Position numbers and translations under genes: made by a program. A DNA stretch of 64,000 nucleotides from Streptomyces sp. ITFR-21 (GTDB lineage: Bacteria > Actinomycetota > Actinomycetes > Streptomycetales > Streptomycetaceae): contig NZ_CP134605.1 in assembly GCF_031844685.1 (NCBI RefSeq), forward strand, positions 2,190,001 to 2,254,000. Direction: 5' to 3'. Shown here piece by piece: positions 18,999-27,363 of the stretch (its first letter is position 1; every line of letters begins with the position of its first letter). A model generated the notes under the pieces. The model was not told the origin of the DNA and ran no database searches. It saw only the letters and a list, made by a program, of their open reading frames with translations.

Positions 18999-20225
18999 CT
19001 ACTGGTCGGAGGAGAAGCGGATCGCGCCGGCGTCGATCCGCGCCCGGCACCACACCCGGGCGCCGGGCGCGAGTTCGTTGTCGGGGCCGACGTACGCGCC
19101 GTCGCCGATGACGACGCCGTCCAGGACGGTCCGGGCGCCGACCCTGGCGCCCGCGCCGACCAGGGAGTTCCTGACCACCGCGGCCGCGTCCACCCGGGCG
19201 CCGGCCAGCACCGCACTGCCGTCGACCCGTGCCCCCGAGCCGATGACGGCGCCCGCGCAGACGCACGTGCCGCCGGAGAGCTTGGCGTCTTCGGCGACCT
19301 GGGCGCCGGGCAGCACGAGGCGCTCGCCGTGGCGGCCGGGGACGGCCGGCGAGGGGGCGCGTCCGAGCACCAGGTCGGCCGAGCCGCGGACGAAGGCGTG
19401 CGGCGTGCCGAGGTCGAGCCAGTACGTGGAGTCGACCATGCCCTGCAGGTGGGCCCCGGCGGCCAGGAGTTCGGGGAAGGTCTCGCGCTCGACGGAGACC
19501 GGGCGGCCGGCCGGAACGGTGTCGATGACCGACCGGGTGAAGACGTACGCGCCGGCGTTGATCTGGTCGGTGACGATCTCCTCGGGCGTCTGCGGCTTCT
19601 CCAGGAAGGCGGTGACGCGGCCGGACGAGTCGGTGGGCACCAGACCGAAGGCCCGCGGGTCGGGCACCTTCGTCAGGTGCAGCGAGATGTCGGCGCCGGT
19701 GCGGCGGTGGGTGGCGACGAGCGCGGGGATGTCGAGGCCGGTGAGGATGTCGCCGTTGAAGACGAGCACCGGGTCGCCGGCCGCGGAGCGCAGGCGGTGG
19801 GCGACGTTGCGGATGGCGCCACCGGTACCGAGCGGGTCGGTTTCGGTGACGTACTCCAGGTGCAGCCCGAGCGCGGAGCCGTCGCCGAAGTACGGTTCGA
19901 AGACCTCGGCGAGGTAGGAGGTGGCGAGCACGACGTGCTCGACGCCGGCCGCACGGGCCCGCGCCAGTTGGTGGGTGAGGAAGGGCACGCCGGCCGCCGG
20001 GATCATCGGCTTGGGGGTGTTCACGGTCAACGGCCGCAGCCGGGTCCCCTTGCCGCCGACCAGCAGGATGGCCTCGGTCGCGGAACGGCGCTCGGCGCGT
20101 CCGGCGAAACCCGTGGCTTCGGCGGCCGCCCTGAGGCTCTGTGCAGGCGTGGGTGCAGGCATGGGGAAGATGGTGACATAAGGCGTGAAAGCTGATGAAT
20201 CCCGATCTGACGGCCCGTCGGTCAC
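18999..20225 (-). CDS. Nucleotidyltransferase, mannose-1-phosphate guanylyltransferase type
   Basis: NDP-sugar pyrophosphorylase of 408 residues. The catalytic domain shows ILLVGGKGTRLRPLT, the Lys of TPKPMIPAAGVPFL, ETDPLGTGGAI, VFNGDIL and INAGAYVF. The C-terminal part (from about residue 290) is a left-handed beta-helix of hexapeptide repeats such as GAVIGSGARVDGSAVLAGA. Streptomycete relatives are usually called GDP-mannose pyrophosphorylase, which would follow ManA and ManB. The base is not provable from sequence. The GTG at 20225 has a -10 box (TAGCGT) 8 nt upstream, consistent with a leaderless mRNA; an ATG at 20162 has no ribosome binding site. The first 45 residues have no family match I know. 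Confidence 0.9.
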   Translation of the reverse strand: MTDGPSDRDSSAFTPYVTIFPMPAPTPAQSLRAAAEATGFAGRAERRSATEAILLVGGKGTRLRPLTVNTPKPMIPAAGVPFLTHQLARARAAGVEHVVLATSYLAEVFEPYFGDGSALGLHLEYVTETDPLGTGGAIRNVAHRLRSAAGDPVLVFNGDILTGLDIPALVATHRRTGADISLHLTKVPDPRAFGLVPTDSSGRVTAFLEKPQTPEEIVTDQINAGAYVFTRSVIDTVPAGRPVSVERETFPELLAAGAHLQGMVDSTYWLDLGTPHAFVRGSADLVLGRAPSPAVPGRHGERLVLPGAQVAEDAKLSGGTCVCAGAVIGSGARVDGSAVLAGARVDAAAVVRNSLVGAGARVGARTVLDGVVIGDGAYVGPDNELAPGARVWCRARIDAGAIRFSSDQ

Positions 20226-20290
20226 GTCACGCGACGCTACTCGTACGGCCCAGCCGGGACTACCCGATCATGCCAGGTAGCCTGACCGGC
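20226..20290. promoter_or_regulatory. Back-to-back leaderless promoters
   Basis: Only 65 bp separate the two divergent GTG starts. TAGCGT (minus, 20239-20234) lies 8 nt before the GTG at 20225. TAGCCT (plus, 20278-20283) lies 7 nt before the GTG at 20291. The core promoters must overlap, so the two genes probably compete for polymerase or share control. Confidence 0.55.
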
Positions 20291-21049
20291 GTGACACCCA
20301 CCACCGGTACCCCCGCCGCACTGCTCGCCGCCGCTCTGCGCACCGACGCCGCCAGGCCGCTGATCACCTTTTACGACGACGCGACCGGCGAACGCGTCGA
20401 GCTGTCGGTGGCCAGCTTCGCCAACTGGGTCGCGAAGACGGCGAACCTGCTGCAGGGCGATCTGGGGGCCCGGCCGGGCGACCGGCTGGCGCTCCTGCTG
20501 CCCGCGCACTGGCAGAGCGCGGTGTGGCTGCTGGCGGCCTTCTCGACCGGCGTGGTGGTGGCACCCGGTGGCGATCCGGCCGGCGCCGACCTGGTGGTGA
20601 CCGGGCCCGACACCCTGGAGGCGGCGCGGGCCTGCCGGGGCGAGCGGGTGGCGCTGGCGCTGCGCCCGCTCGGCGGCCGCTTCCCGCGGCCGCCGGCCGG
20701 TTTCTCCGACTACGCGGTGGAAGTGCCGGGCCAGGGCGACCGCTTCGCGCCGTACGCGCCGGTCGGGCCGGACGCCCCCGCGCTGGAGCTGCCGGGCGGC
20801 GCCGTACTGGGCGCCGGCGAGGTGGTGGACCGGGCGCTGGCGTCGGCGCGGGTCCTCGGGCTCGCCCGCGGCTCCCGGGTGCTGTCCGGGCTGCCGTACG
20901 GCACGTGGGACGGGCTGGCCGCCGGACTGCTGGCGCCGCTCGCGGTCGACGCCTCCGTCGTCCTGTGCCGCCACCTGGACGCGCTGCCCGCGGAGCAGCT
21001 GGCCCGGCGTCAGGACTCCGAGCGCGTCACGCACACGGCGGGCGGATGA
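20291..21049 (+). CDS. TIGR03089 family protein (truncated AMP-binding-like)
   Basis: Protein of 252 residues starting VTPTTGTPAALLAAALRTDA. It resembles the first part of acyl-adenylate-forming enzymes (LARRQDSERV end, LITFYDDATGERVELSVASF, DRLALLLPAHWQSAVWLLAAFSTG) but has no TSGTTG-type ATP loop and no C-terminal domain. It matches the length of actinobacterial TIGR03089 proteins, which are therefore likely not full adenylating enzymes. Function unknown. It lies divergent from the nucleotidyltransferase and upstream of the LCP cluster. Confidence 0.85.
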   Translation: MTPTTGTPAALLAAALRTDAARPLITFYDDATGERVELSVASFANWVAKTANLLQGDLGARPGDRLALLLPAHWQSAVWLLAAFSTGVVVAPGGDPAGADLVVTGPDTLEAARACRGERVALALRPLGGRFPRPPAGFSDYAVEVPGQGDRFAPYAPVGPDAPALELPGGAVLGAGEVVDRALASARVLGLARGSRVLSGLPYGTWDGLAAGLLAPLAVDASVVLCRHLDALPAEQLARRQDSERVTHTAGG

Positions 21050-21415
21050 CCGTACGGGCGGGCGGGCACGGGGCCGTGACGACCGCGCCGTTCGCACGGC
21101 CGCGCCCCGGCGCCCCGCCGCGACGGGACGGGACGGGACGTTCGTACGATCACATGACCGTACGACCGGAAGTCCGTACGACTGCGTACCCGTGAAACCG
21201 CACACCCGTACGATGTTTCGTCCGCCGACCCCGTCCGTCCCCCGGCCGGATGCCCGGGTTTCCCCTGAACCGCGCGGGGAATTCGGCATGACAGGCAACC
21301 AACCGAGCCGTTCGACTGTCTGAACGGGTGCTGGTGGGGTACTCGGGTTCGATTCCCCGAAAACAGCCGGCAACCGGCCACCCGCCGGGTGGACATCTGA
21401 GGGACAGGCAGCGAC
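21050..21415. other. Intergenic region upstream of the LCP cluster
   Basis: No gene seen in 366 bp. It has five CGTACG palindromes between 21051 and 21212 and a 6-8-6 inverted repeat CCGTTC/GAACGG at 21307-21326. The latter lies about 90 bp before the first LCP gene and may be an operator. Confidence 0.45.
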
Positions 21416-22702
21416 GTGACCACGCCACACGAGCCCCCCAAGGGCGAGCCCGCCGCCACCACGGCTCCCGAAGGCTCTCCGGAAGCCGGGACCGGCGCCC
21501 CCGGCCGGCGGCCCGGCTACCGGTGGCTGCGTGTCCTGGCCGTCTGCACCGCGTTCCTCGTCCTCGCCCTCGGCGCGGGCTCCTGGTACCTGTACGAGCG
21601 GCTCGACGGCAACATCACCACCGACACCACCGCCGAGAACGAACTGCGGGCCCAGGACGCGGAGCGGCCCACGCAGGGGCCGGACCGGGCCGAGAACATC
21701 CTGCTCATAGGTTCGGACAACCGCGGCGCCGGCAACGAGAAGTACGGCCACGACAGCGGCACCCAGCGCTCCGACACCACGATCCTGCTGCATTTGGCGG
21801 CCGACCGCGGCAGCGCCACCGCGGTGAGCATCCCGCGCGACCTGATGGCGCGGGTGCCGGACTGCACGAAGTCCGACGGCAGCACCGTCCCGGCCCGGTT
21901 CGAGCAGTTCAACTGGGCGTTCGAGCGGGGAGGCGCCGCCTGCACGATCCGCACGGTCGAGGACATGACGGGCATCCGGATCGACCACCACCTGATCGTC
22001 GACTTCACCGGCTTCAAGAGGATGGTCGACGCGGTGGGCGGCGTCGAGGTGTGCGTGCCCGAGCCGGTGCACGACGTCAACGCCCTGCTCGACCTGCCCG
22101 CGGGAGTGCAGAAGCTGGACGGGGAGCAGGCGCTCGGATACGTACGGGCCCGCGAGAGCCTCGGCGACGGCAGCGACACCCAGCGGATGGAACGCCAGCA
22201 GGACTTCCTGGCCTCGCTGGTCAAAAAGGTGCGCAGCGACGGCGTGCTGCTCAACCCGGTCAGGCTCTACCCGCTGCTGTCCGCGGCCACCTCCTCGCTG
22301 ACCGCCGACCCGGGGCTCGACTCGCTGACCGAGCTGTACGACCTCGCGCACGGCATCCAGCAGACGCCGACCGGGGCGATACGTTTCCTCACCCTCCCTC
22401 AGGAGCCCTACGTCGCGGACCACAACCGCGACCAGCTGCTGCAGCCCGACGCCGACACGCTGTTCACGGCGTTGCGCGAGGACCGGGCCGTCAACGTGAC
22501 CGGGGACGTACCCGCGGGCTCCCCGAGCGCCTCGCCCGGCACCGTGACGCCCACCACCGCCTCGCCCGGCGCCGGGACGCCCACCGCGGCGACACCCGCC
22601 ACCGGAACACCGGCCACCGGCTGGCCGGCCATGACCCCCACCCCCGGTCCCACGTATCGCGGAACGACCGCGGACCGTGACATCTGCGGCGAAGACCAGT
22701 GA
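21416..22702 (+). CDS. LCP family glycopolymer transferase, copy 1
   Basis: LytR-CpsA-Psr proteins move lipid-linked glycopolymers onto peptidoglycan outside the membrane. This one has 428 residues: a cytoplasmic Pro/Ala-rich N-terminus, one membrane helix (LAVCTAFLVLALGAGSWYLY, about residues 40-60), then the LCP domain. Catalytic and ligand residues look intact: LLIGSDNRG, SIPRDLM, YVRARES and DTQRMERQQDF. A Thr/Pro/Ala-rich C-terminal tail replaces the LytR_C domain found in copies 2-4. GTG start; the next LCP gene begins 153 bp on, in the same direction. Confidence 0.93.
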   Translation: MTTPHEPPKGEPAATTAPEGSPEAGTGAPGRRPGYRWLRVLAVCTAFLVLALGAGSWYLYERLDGNITTDTTAENELRAQDAERPTQGPDRAENILLIGSDNRGAGNEKYGHDSGTQRSDTTILLHLAADRGSATAVSIPRDLMARVPDCTKSDGSTVPARFEQFNWAFERGGAACTIRTVEDMTGIRIDHHLIVDFTGFKRMVDAVGGVEVCVPEPVHDVNALLDLPAGVQKLDGEQALGYVRARESLGDGSDTQRMERQQDFLASLVKKVRSDGVLLNPVRLYPLLSAATSSLTADPGLDSLTELYDLAHGIQQTPTGAIRFLTLPQEPYVADHNRDQLLQPDADTLFTALREDRAVNVTGDVPAGSPSASPGTVTPTTASPGAGTPTAATPATGTPATGWPAMTPTPGPTYRGTTADRDICGEDQ

Positions 22703-22855
22703 AAAGCCACCGAGGGCACCCACAAGTCGCCGACGGGATCGTCAAGGTTTGTCCGGTTGTAGGGACACGGGATTCGTCACGGCCGCGTGTCGGCGCTGAA
22801 CTGTGCGGCTAATGTGAGCGCTCCGGCCCATCCCGGATGGAGGACCCGAGGGACC

Positions 22856-24565
22856 GTGGACACGCAAGGCCGTAGGAACATCGACCCGGCGGACCAGTGG
22901 GTGCTGGACCCGGAAACGGGCACGTACCAGCTGCGGTTGGAGCCGGGCGACGCGCCGTCACCGAGCGTGCCGACGCAGGGCAACGCCCGTGGCACCGCCG
23001 AGCGTTCCGCGGAACCCTCCGACGCCGCGCCCCCCGGCGACGGGCCGTCCCGCCGCGGCCGCCGCGCCGCGCGGAACGCCGCCGCGGTCCCGGCCGGTCC
23101 GCGCAGCCGCCGCAGGACCAAGCAGGGGATGTCGCGCGGCAAGAAGGTGCTCGCCTGGACCGGCGGCGTCCTGGGCTTCGTGGTGATCGCCGCGAGCGTC
23201 GGCGGCTACCTGGTCTACGAGCACATCAACGGCAACATCACCACGGTCGACGTCGGCGACGCGGGCAGCAAGAGCGTCACCCACGAGGGCCCGATGAACA
23301 TCCTGGTGATCGGCACCGACAGCCGGCAGGGGCTGGGCGGCAAGTACGGCGACACCGGCAGTGTCGGGCACGCGGACACCACGATCGTCTTCCATGTCTC
23401 GGCGGACCGCAGCAACGCCACCGCGGTGAGCGTCCCGCGGGACATCGTGACGGCCATCCCGGACTGTCCGACCAGGCAGGAGGACGGCTCCACCAAAGTC
23501 GTCCCCGGCACCCCCATGCAGCTCACCACGCCGAAGTTCAACGAGAGCCTGGGGCAGGACGGCCGCGACCCGGGGTGCACGATGCGGCTGGTGTCACAGA
23601 TGACCGGCCTGCGGATCGACCACTTCATGATGGTCAACTTCGAGGCGGTCAGGACCCTTTCCACGGCGGTCGGCGGTGTCGACGTCTGCCTGGCCCGGCC
23701 GCTGGTCGATCCCAAGTCGCACCTGAACCTGAGCAGCGGCCCGCACAAGATCCAGGGCGAGCAGGCGCTGGAGTTCGTACGCACCCGGCACGCGCTGCAG
23801 AACCAGAGCGACCTGGACCGGATCAAACTGCAGCAGAACTTCCTGAGCGCGATGATCCGTCAGATCAAGTCCAGCGGCACCCTGACCAACCCCTCGAAGC
23901 TGTGGACACTGGCGAACGCGGCCACCAGGGCGCTCACCGTGGACAGCGCGATCGGCAGCGTCAGCAAGCTCAGCAGCCTGGCCAAGGACCTCAGCAAGGT
24001 CGACACCAAGCACATCACCTTCACCACACTGCCGGTGGTGGACAACCCGAACGAGAAGATCCACGCGACCGTCGTCGTCGACCCCGTCAAGGCACCGCAG
24101 CTGCTGTCCATGGTCAGGAACGACGTCTCGCTCACCGAGGTGCGGAAGGCCCCGGCGGCGCCCGACCCGCGGCTGGTGGGCCCCAAGGCGGCGCCGCACG
24201 ACACCCGGGTCAACGTCCGCAACGGCAGCGGCGTCATCGGCGCCGCCCAGGACACCGTGAACTGGCTGCAGAACGAGCAAGGCGTCAACCGCTCGGCGAA
24301 CGCGGGCAACGCTCCCGCCCCGCTCACCAGGACCACCCTGGAGTACGCGCCGAACCAGGCCGACCAGGCCCGCTCGCTGGCCGCCATGATGGGCCTGCCC
24401 GCCACCGCCCTCCACCAGGGCACGGCCGACGCGGAACCGCTCGCCTACATGACGCTCACCCTGGGCGCCGACTTCACCAGGCCGGGTGCTCCGATCGGCA
24501 CGCCGACCACCGTGCCCGACGGGGTACAGAAGACCGAGGCGGACAGCACGGCGTGTGTCGGATGA
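22856..24565 (+). CDS. LCP family glycopolymer transferase with LytR_C domain, copy 2
   Basis: Protein of 569 residues from a GTG with GAGGG upstream. The N-terminus carries an unusual DPADQWVLDPETGTYQLRL segment shared with copy 3, then a basic region, one membrane helix (about residues 100-120), an intact LCP domain (VIGTDSRQG, SVPRDIV, FVRTRH, DLDRIKLQQNF) and a C-terminal LytR_C domain (VNVRNGSGVIGAAQDTVNWL). This and copy 3 arose by tandem duplication: nucleotides 24344-24473 match 25847-25976 with two differences. It is 39 nt upstream of copy 3, so they are probably co-transcribed. Confidence 0.93.
   Translation: MDTQGRRNIDPADQWVLDPETGTYQLRLEPGDAPSPSVPTQGNARGTAERSAEPSDAAPPGDGPSRRGRRAARNAAAVPAGPRSRRRTKQGMSRGKKVLAWTGGVLGFVVIAASVGGYLVYEHINGNITTVDVGDAGSKSVTHEGPMNILVIGTDSRQGLGGKYGDTGSVGHADTTIVFHVSADRSNATAVSVPRDIVTAIPDCPTRQEDGSTKVVPGTPMQLTTPKFNESLGQDGRDPGCTMRLVSQMTGLRIDHFMMVNFEAVRTLSTAVGGVDVCLARPLVDPKSHLNLSSGPHKIQGEQALEFVRTRHALQNQSDLDRIKLQQNFLSAMIRQIKSSGTLTNPSKLWTLANAATRALTVDSAIGSVSKLSSLAKDLSKVDTKHITFTTLPVVDNPNEKIHATVVVDPVKAPQLLSMVRNDVSLTEVRKAPAAPDPRLVGPKAAPHDTRVNVRNGSGVIGAAQDTVNWLQNEQGVNRSANAGNAPAPLTRTTLEYAPNQADQARSLAAMMGLPATALHQGTADAEPLAYMTLTLGADFTRPGAPIGTPTTVPDGVQKTEADSTACVG
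24344..24473 (+). repeat. Duplicated 130-bp tract, copy in LCP 2
   Basis: 90 bp identical plus 37 bp identical, separated by a 3-base stretch with two changes, to 25847-25976. This part encodes the LytR_C end. The rest of the two genes has diverged much more, which suggests recent gene conversion here. Confidence 0.85.
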
Positions 24566-24604
24566 TCCGGCCGGCCGGCAACTGTACGGAGGACCGAGGC
24601 GACC

Positions 24605-26077
24605 GTGGACGCGCAAGGGCCTGACTTCGTGGACCCGGCGGACCAGTGGGTGCTGGACCCGGCGACCGGCACCTATCAGTTGCGGCTGGGCCCGGCGGAT
24701 CCGGCCGCCCGGCAGGAGCCGCCGCAGCCGGCCGCCGAGGCGCCGCCCGGTCCCGCCCGGCCGCCGGGCGCGGACCGCGCCGCGCCCGCTGCCCCCGGCC
24801 GCGGCGGCCGTCGCGCCGCGGCCCCGCCCGGCCGCCGCCGGCGCAAGGCGCGCAAGAGCGGCAACAGGCCGCTGTTGTGGGCGGCGGGCGCGGCCGGGGT
24901 GGCCCTGGTGGCCGGCGGGGTCGCCGTGCTCGCCTCGGGGCACTCCGCGGGCAACCGCGTCGGCACCGTGGACATCGGTGACGCGGGCGCCAGGACGCTG
25001 TCGTCCAGCGGGCCGATGAACCTGCTGCTCATCGGTGCCGCCGACGCCCCGACGGGCGGCGCCGGAGCCGCGGACACCACGATCCTGCTGCACGTGGCGG
25101 CCGACCGGAGCAACGCGACCGCTGTGGGTATCCCCGGCGACGTCGTCACCGGCATCCCCGACTGCCCCACGGTGCGGCAGGGCGGCGGGACCAGGGTCGT
25201 CCCCGGCTCGCCGCAGCACGCCGCCTCCCCCACGGCGGCCGACAGCCTCGGGGTGGACGGCCGCGACCCGGGCTGCGCCGTACGCCTGGTCGAGCAGCTC
25301 ACCGGCGTCCGGGTCGACCACTTCCTGATGCTCGGGTCCGCGCGGGTCCGCGCCCTGTCGACGGCGGCGGACGGCGCCGGCGCCTGCTTCGCCGAGCTGC
25401 CCGCGGACCCCGCACGGCTGAGGACGCTGGCTGCGGCGAAGGCGCTCACCGTGGACACCCCGCTCGGCAGCGAGACGGCGCTGGACGGTCTATCCGGGCA
25501 GTTGGGCAAGGTGGACGCCGGGCACCTCACGTTCACCACGCTGCCCACGAAGGCCAACCCGGCCGACCCGGCGCACGCCACGGTCGTGGTCGACCGGGAC
25601 AAGGCGGCGCAGCTCTTCTCACTGGTCAGGAACGACGTCCCGCTGTCCGGGAGGCCGGCGGCGCCCGATCCCCGCCTGGTGGGACCCAGGACGACCCCGC
25701 ACGACACCAGGGTCACCGTCCTCAACGGCAGCGGCGTCTTCGGCGCATCCCAGGACGTGCTCAACTGGCTGCAGAACGACGAGGGCGTCAACCGGTCCGC
25801 GAACGGCGGGGACGCGCCCGCACCGCTCGCGAGGACCACCCTCGCCTACGCGCCGAACCAGGCCGACCAGGCCCGCTCGCTGGCCGCCATGATGGGCCTG
25901 CCCGCCACCGCCCTCCACCAGGGCACGGCCGACGCGAAGCCGCTCGCCTACATGACGCTCACCCTGGGCGCCGACTACACCGCGCCGGGCACCCCCATCG
26001 GGCCGCCCACGTCACCGCCCAAGGGGCTCCGGATGACGACCGCGGACCGTGCGGGGTGCGCCGTCGCGCCTCAATAG
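24605..26077 (+). CDS. Catalytically degenerate LCP paralogue with LytR_C domain, copy 3
   Basis: Protein of 490 residues, tandem paralogue of copy 2 with the same DPADQWVLDP N-terminus, membrane helix and C-terminal LytR_C domain (VTVLNGSGVFGASQDVLNWL). The LCP domain is damaged in three places. GTDSRQG is replaced by GAADAPTG, the invariant VPRD is IPGD, and a net 186-bp in-frame deletion near 25420 removes the 62 residues that hold FVRTRH and the DLDRIKLQQNF helix. The frame is nevertheless open and the C-terminus highly conserved. It is probably not a transferase; a scaffold or regulator of copy 2 is possible. Expression should follow copy 2 (39-nt gap). Confidence 0.88.
   Translation: MDAQGPDFVDPADQWVLDPATGTYQLRLGPADPAARQEPPQPAAEAPPGPARPPGADRAAPAAPGRGGRRAAAPPGRRRRKARKSGNRPLLWAAGAAGVALVAGGVAVLASGHSAGNRVGTVDIGDAGARTLSSSGPMNLLLIGAADAPTGGAGAADTTILLHVAADRSNATAVGIPGDVVTGIPDCPTVRQGGGTRVVPGSPQHAASPTAADSLGVDGRDPGCAVRLVEQLTGVRVDHFLMLGSARVRALSTAADGAGACFAELPADPARLRTLAAAKALTVDTPLGSETALDGLSGQLGKVDAGHLTFTTLPTKANPADPAHATVVVDRDKAAQLFSLVRNDVPLSGRPAAPDPRLVGPRTTPHDTRVTVLNGSGVFGASQDVLNWLQNDEGVNRSANGGDAPAPLARTTLAYAPNQADQARSLAAMMGLPATALHQGTADAKPLAYMTLTLGADYTAPGTPIGPPTSPPKGLRMTTADRAGCAVAPQ
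25847..25976 (+). repeat. Duplicated 130-bp tract, copy in LCP 3
   Basis: Partner of 24344-24473 at an offset of 1503 bp; two substitutions. Confidence 0.85.
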
Positions 26078-26140
26078 GCGCCGGGCCGTGCCGCCCGGGT
26101 GCCCGCCGGGTCCTCGACGTGCCAGCCGACCGTTTTACGT

Positions 26141-26176
26141 GCTCGACCGCCTAACGCGCTCGACCGCCTTATACGC
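26141..26176. repeat. Short tandem repeat between convergent genes
   Basis: GCTCGACCGCCT occurs twice (26141-26152, 26158-26169), followed by AACGC and TATACGC. Its role is unknown; there is no clear terminator hairpin here. Confidence 0.5.
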
Positions 26177-26205
26177 CCGGCCGGCCGTCGCCTGCCCGGC
26201 CGTCG

Positions 26206-27252
26206 CTAGACGTCCGCCGGCTCGGTGGCCGCAGCCCTGACCGCGGGGCGGCGGCTGGCGATGACCTTGCGGGCCAGCGAGCGGGGGCTGGTGAGGAAGC
26301 CGTAGCCCCAGCACATGTGCATGGTGGCCAGGGCGAGCGGGATACGGAGCCGGGCGCCGAACGGCAGGCCGCGGCCCGCCGGCAGCGAGCCGGCGACGAT
26401 GCCGACGACATAGGCGGCCGGGACCGTAAGGGCCCACGGGGTGAGGGCGGCGCCGACGACGACGCCGGCCGCGTTGGCGAGCAGGGCGGCGGGAGCGGCG
26501 AGGTAGCGGAGGTTGACCGAGCCGTGGTGGTAGCGGGTGACGACGCGGCGCCAGCGGCCGTAGTCCTTGTACTGCTTGGCGAGGGTGCGCACGCTCGGCC
26601 GGGGCCGGTAGGAGACCCGCAGTTCGGGCGAGAACCAGATGAGGTGGCCGGCCTCGCGGATGCGGTAGTTCAGCTCCCAGTCCTGGGCGCGGACGAACTC
26701 CACGTTGTAGCCGCCTTGCTGCTCCAGCACCTCGCGGCGGAAGACGCCGAGGTAGACGGTGTCGGCGGGGGCGGCCTGACCGCCGGTGTGGAAGGCCGCG
26801 TTGCCGACGCCGATCTTCGCGGTCATCGCGGCGGCGACCGCGTGCTCCCAGTCGTTCTCGCCTTCGGCGTGCATGATGCCGCCGACGTTGGCCGCGCCCG
26901 TCTCGTCCAGCAGCCGCACGGCGGTGGCGATGTAGTCCGGCGAGAGCATCCCGTGCCCGTCCACCCGGACCACGACCGGGTGCCGGGACGCCTTGATGGC
27001 CGCGTTCAGCGCGGCGGGGGTGCGTCCGGTGGGGTTGGGCACGGTGTGGACCCGCGGATCCTCCGCGACCAGGTCGGCCGCGATCGCGTCGGTACGGTCC
27101 CGGGAGGGGCCGAGCGCGATGACGACCTCCAGCGCGCCCGGATAGTCCTGTTCCAGGATGTGCCGGACGGCGTTGCGCAGGTGGCGCTCCTCGTCGAGCA
27201 CCGGCATGATCACGGAGACGGCCGGGAGCGCGGGATTCGTGGCGGCGTTCAT
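26206..27252 (-). CDS. Family 2 glycosyltransferase (ExoA-like), membrane-associated
   Basis: Protein of 348 residues. N-terminal GT-A domain with VSVIMPVLDEERHLRNAV, the DxD-like RVDGHG (about residue 117), and the QDWELNYRIREAG acceptor/base motif, then two or three hydrophobic helices near the C-terminus (AAALLANAAGVVVGAALTPW and others). It resembles succinoglycan-type transferases that act on lipid-linked sugars at the cytoplasmic face. It lies inside the LCP cluster in the opposite direction, which suggests that it builds a polymer that the LCP enzymes attach. The ATG is 8 nt after a TAACGT box. Confidence 0.9.
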   Translation of the reverse strand: MNAATNPALPAVSVIMPVLDEERHLRNAVRHILEQDYPGALEVVIALGPSRDRTDAIAADLVAEDPRVHTVPNPTGRTPAALNAAIKASRHPVVVRVDGHGMLSPDYIATAVRLLDETGAANVGGIMHAEGENDWEHAVAAAMTAKIGVGNAAFHTGGQAAPADTVYLGVFRREVLEQQGGYNVEFVRAQDWELNYRIREAGHLIWFSPELRVSYRPRPSVRTLAKQYKDYGRWRRVVTRYHHGSVNLRYLAAPAALLANAAGVVVGAALTPWALTVPAAYVVGIVAGSLPAGRGLPFGARLRIPLALATMHMCWGYGFLTSPRSLARKVIASRRPAVRAAATEPADV

Positions 27253-27260
27253 CGCGGCAA

Positions 27261-27266
27261 ACGTTA
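27261..27266 (-). promoter_or_regulatory. -10 box of leaderless glycosyltransferase transcript
   Basis: TAACGT (minus strand) ends 8 nt before the ATG at 27252. Confidence 0.45.
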
Positions 27267-27363
27267 CCGCTTACGGGGGACCCCAGCGCGTGGGGCCAGG
27301 ACCTACTGTCCTATTTGTCACTAGCCTGAACGGGTCTGCACCCGATGGCTGGAGGTCTCCCCC

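Noticed and set aside
21051..21212. Five CGTACG palindromes in 160 bp as a possible operator array
   Set aside because: The hexamer is common in streptomycete DNA and the spacing is irregular.
21300..21375. tRNA-like piece: a GGTTCGATTCC T-loop sequence with a 6-bp hairpin upstream
   Set aside because: The T-stem has a mismatch, no acceptor stem or D-arm can be found, the variable part is too long and there is no CCA. Chance similarity is more likely than a tRNA or attachment-site remnant.
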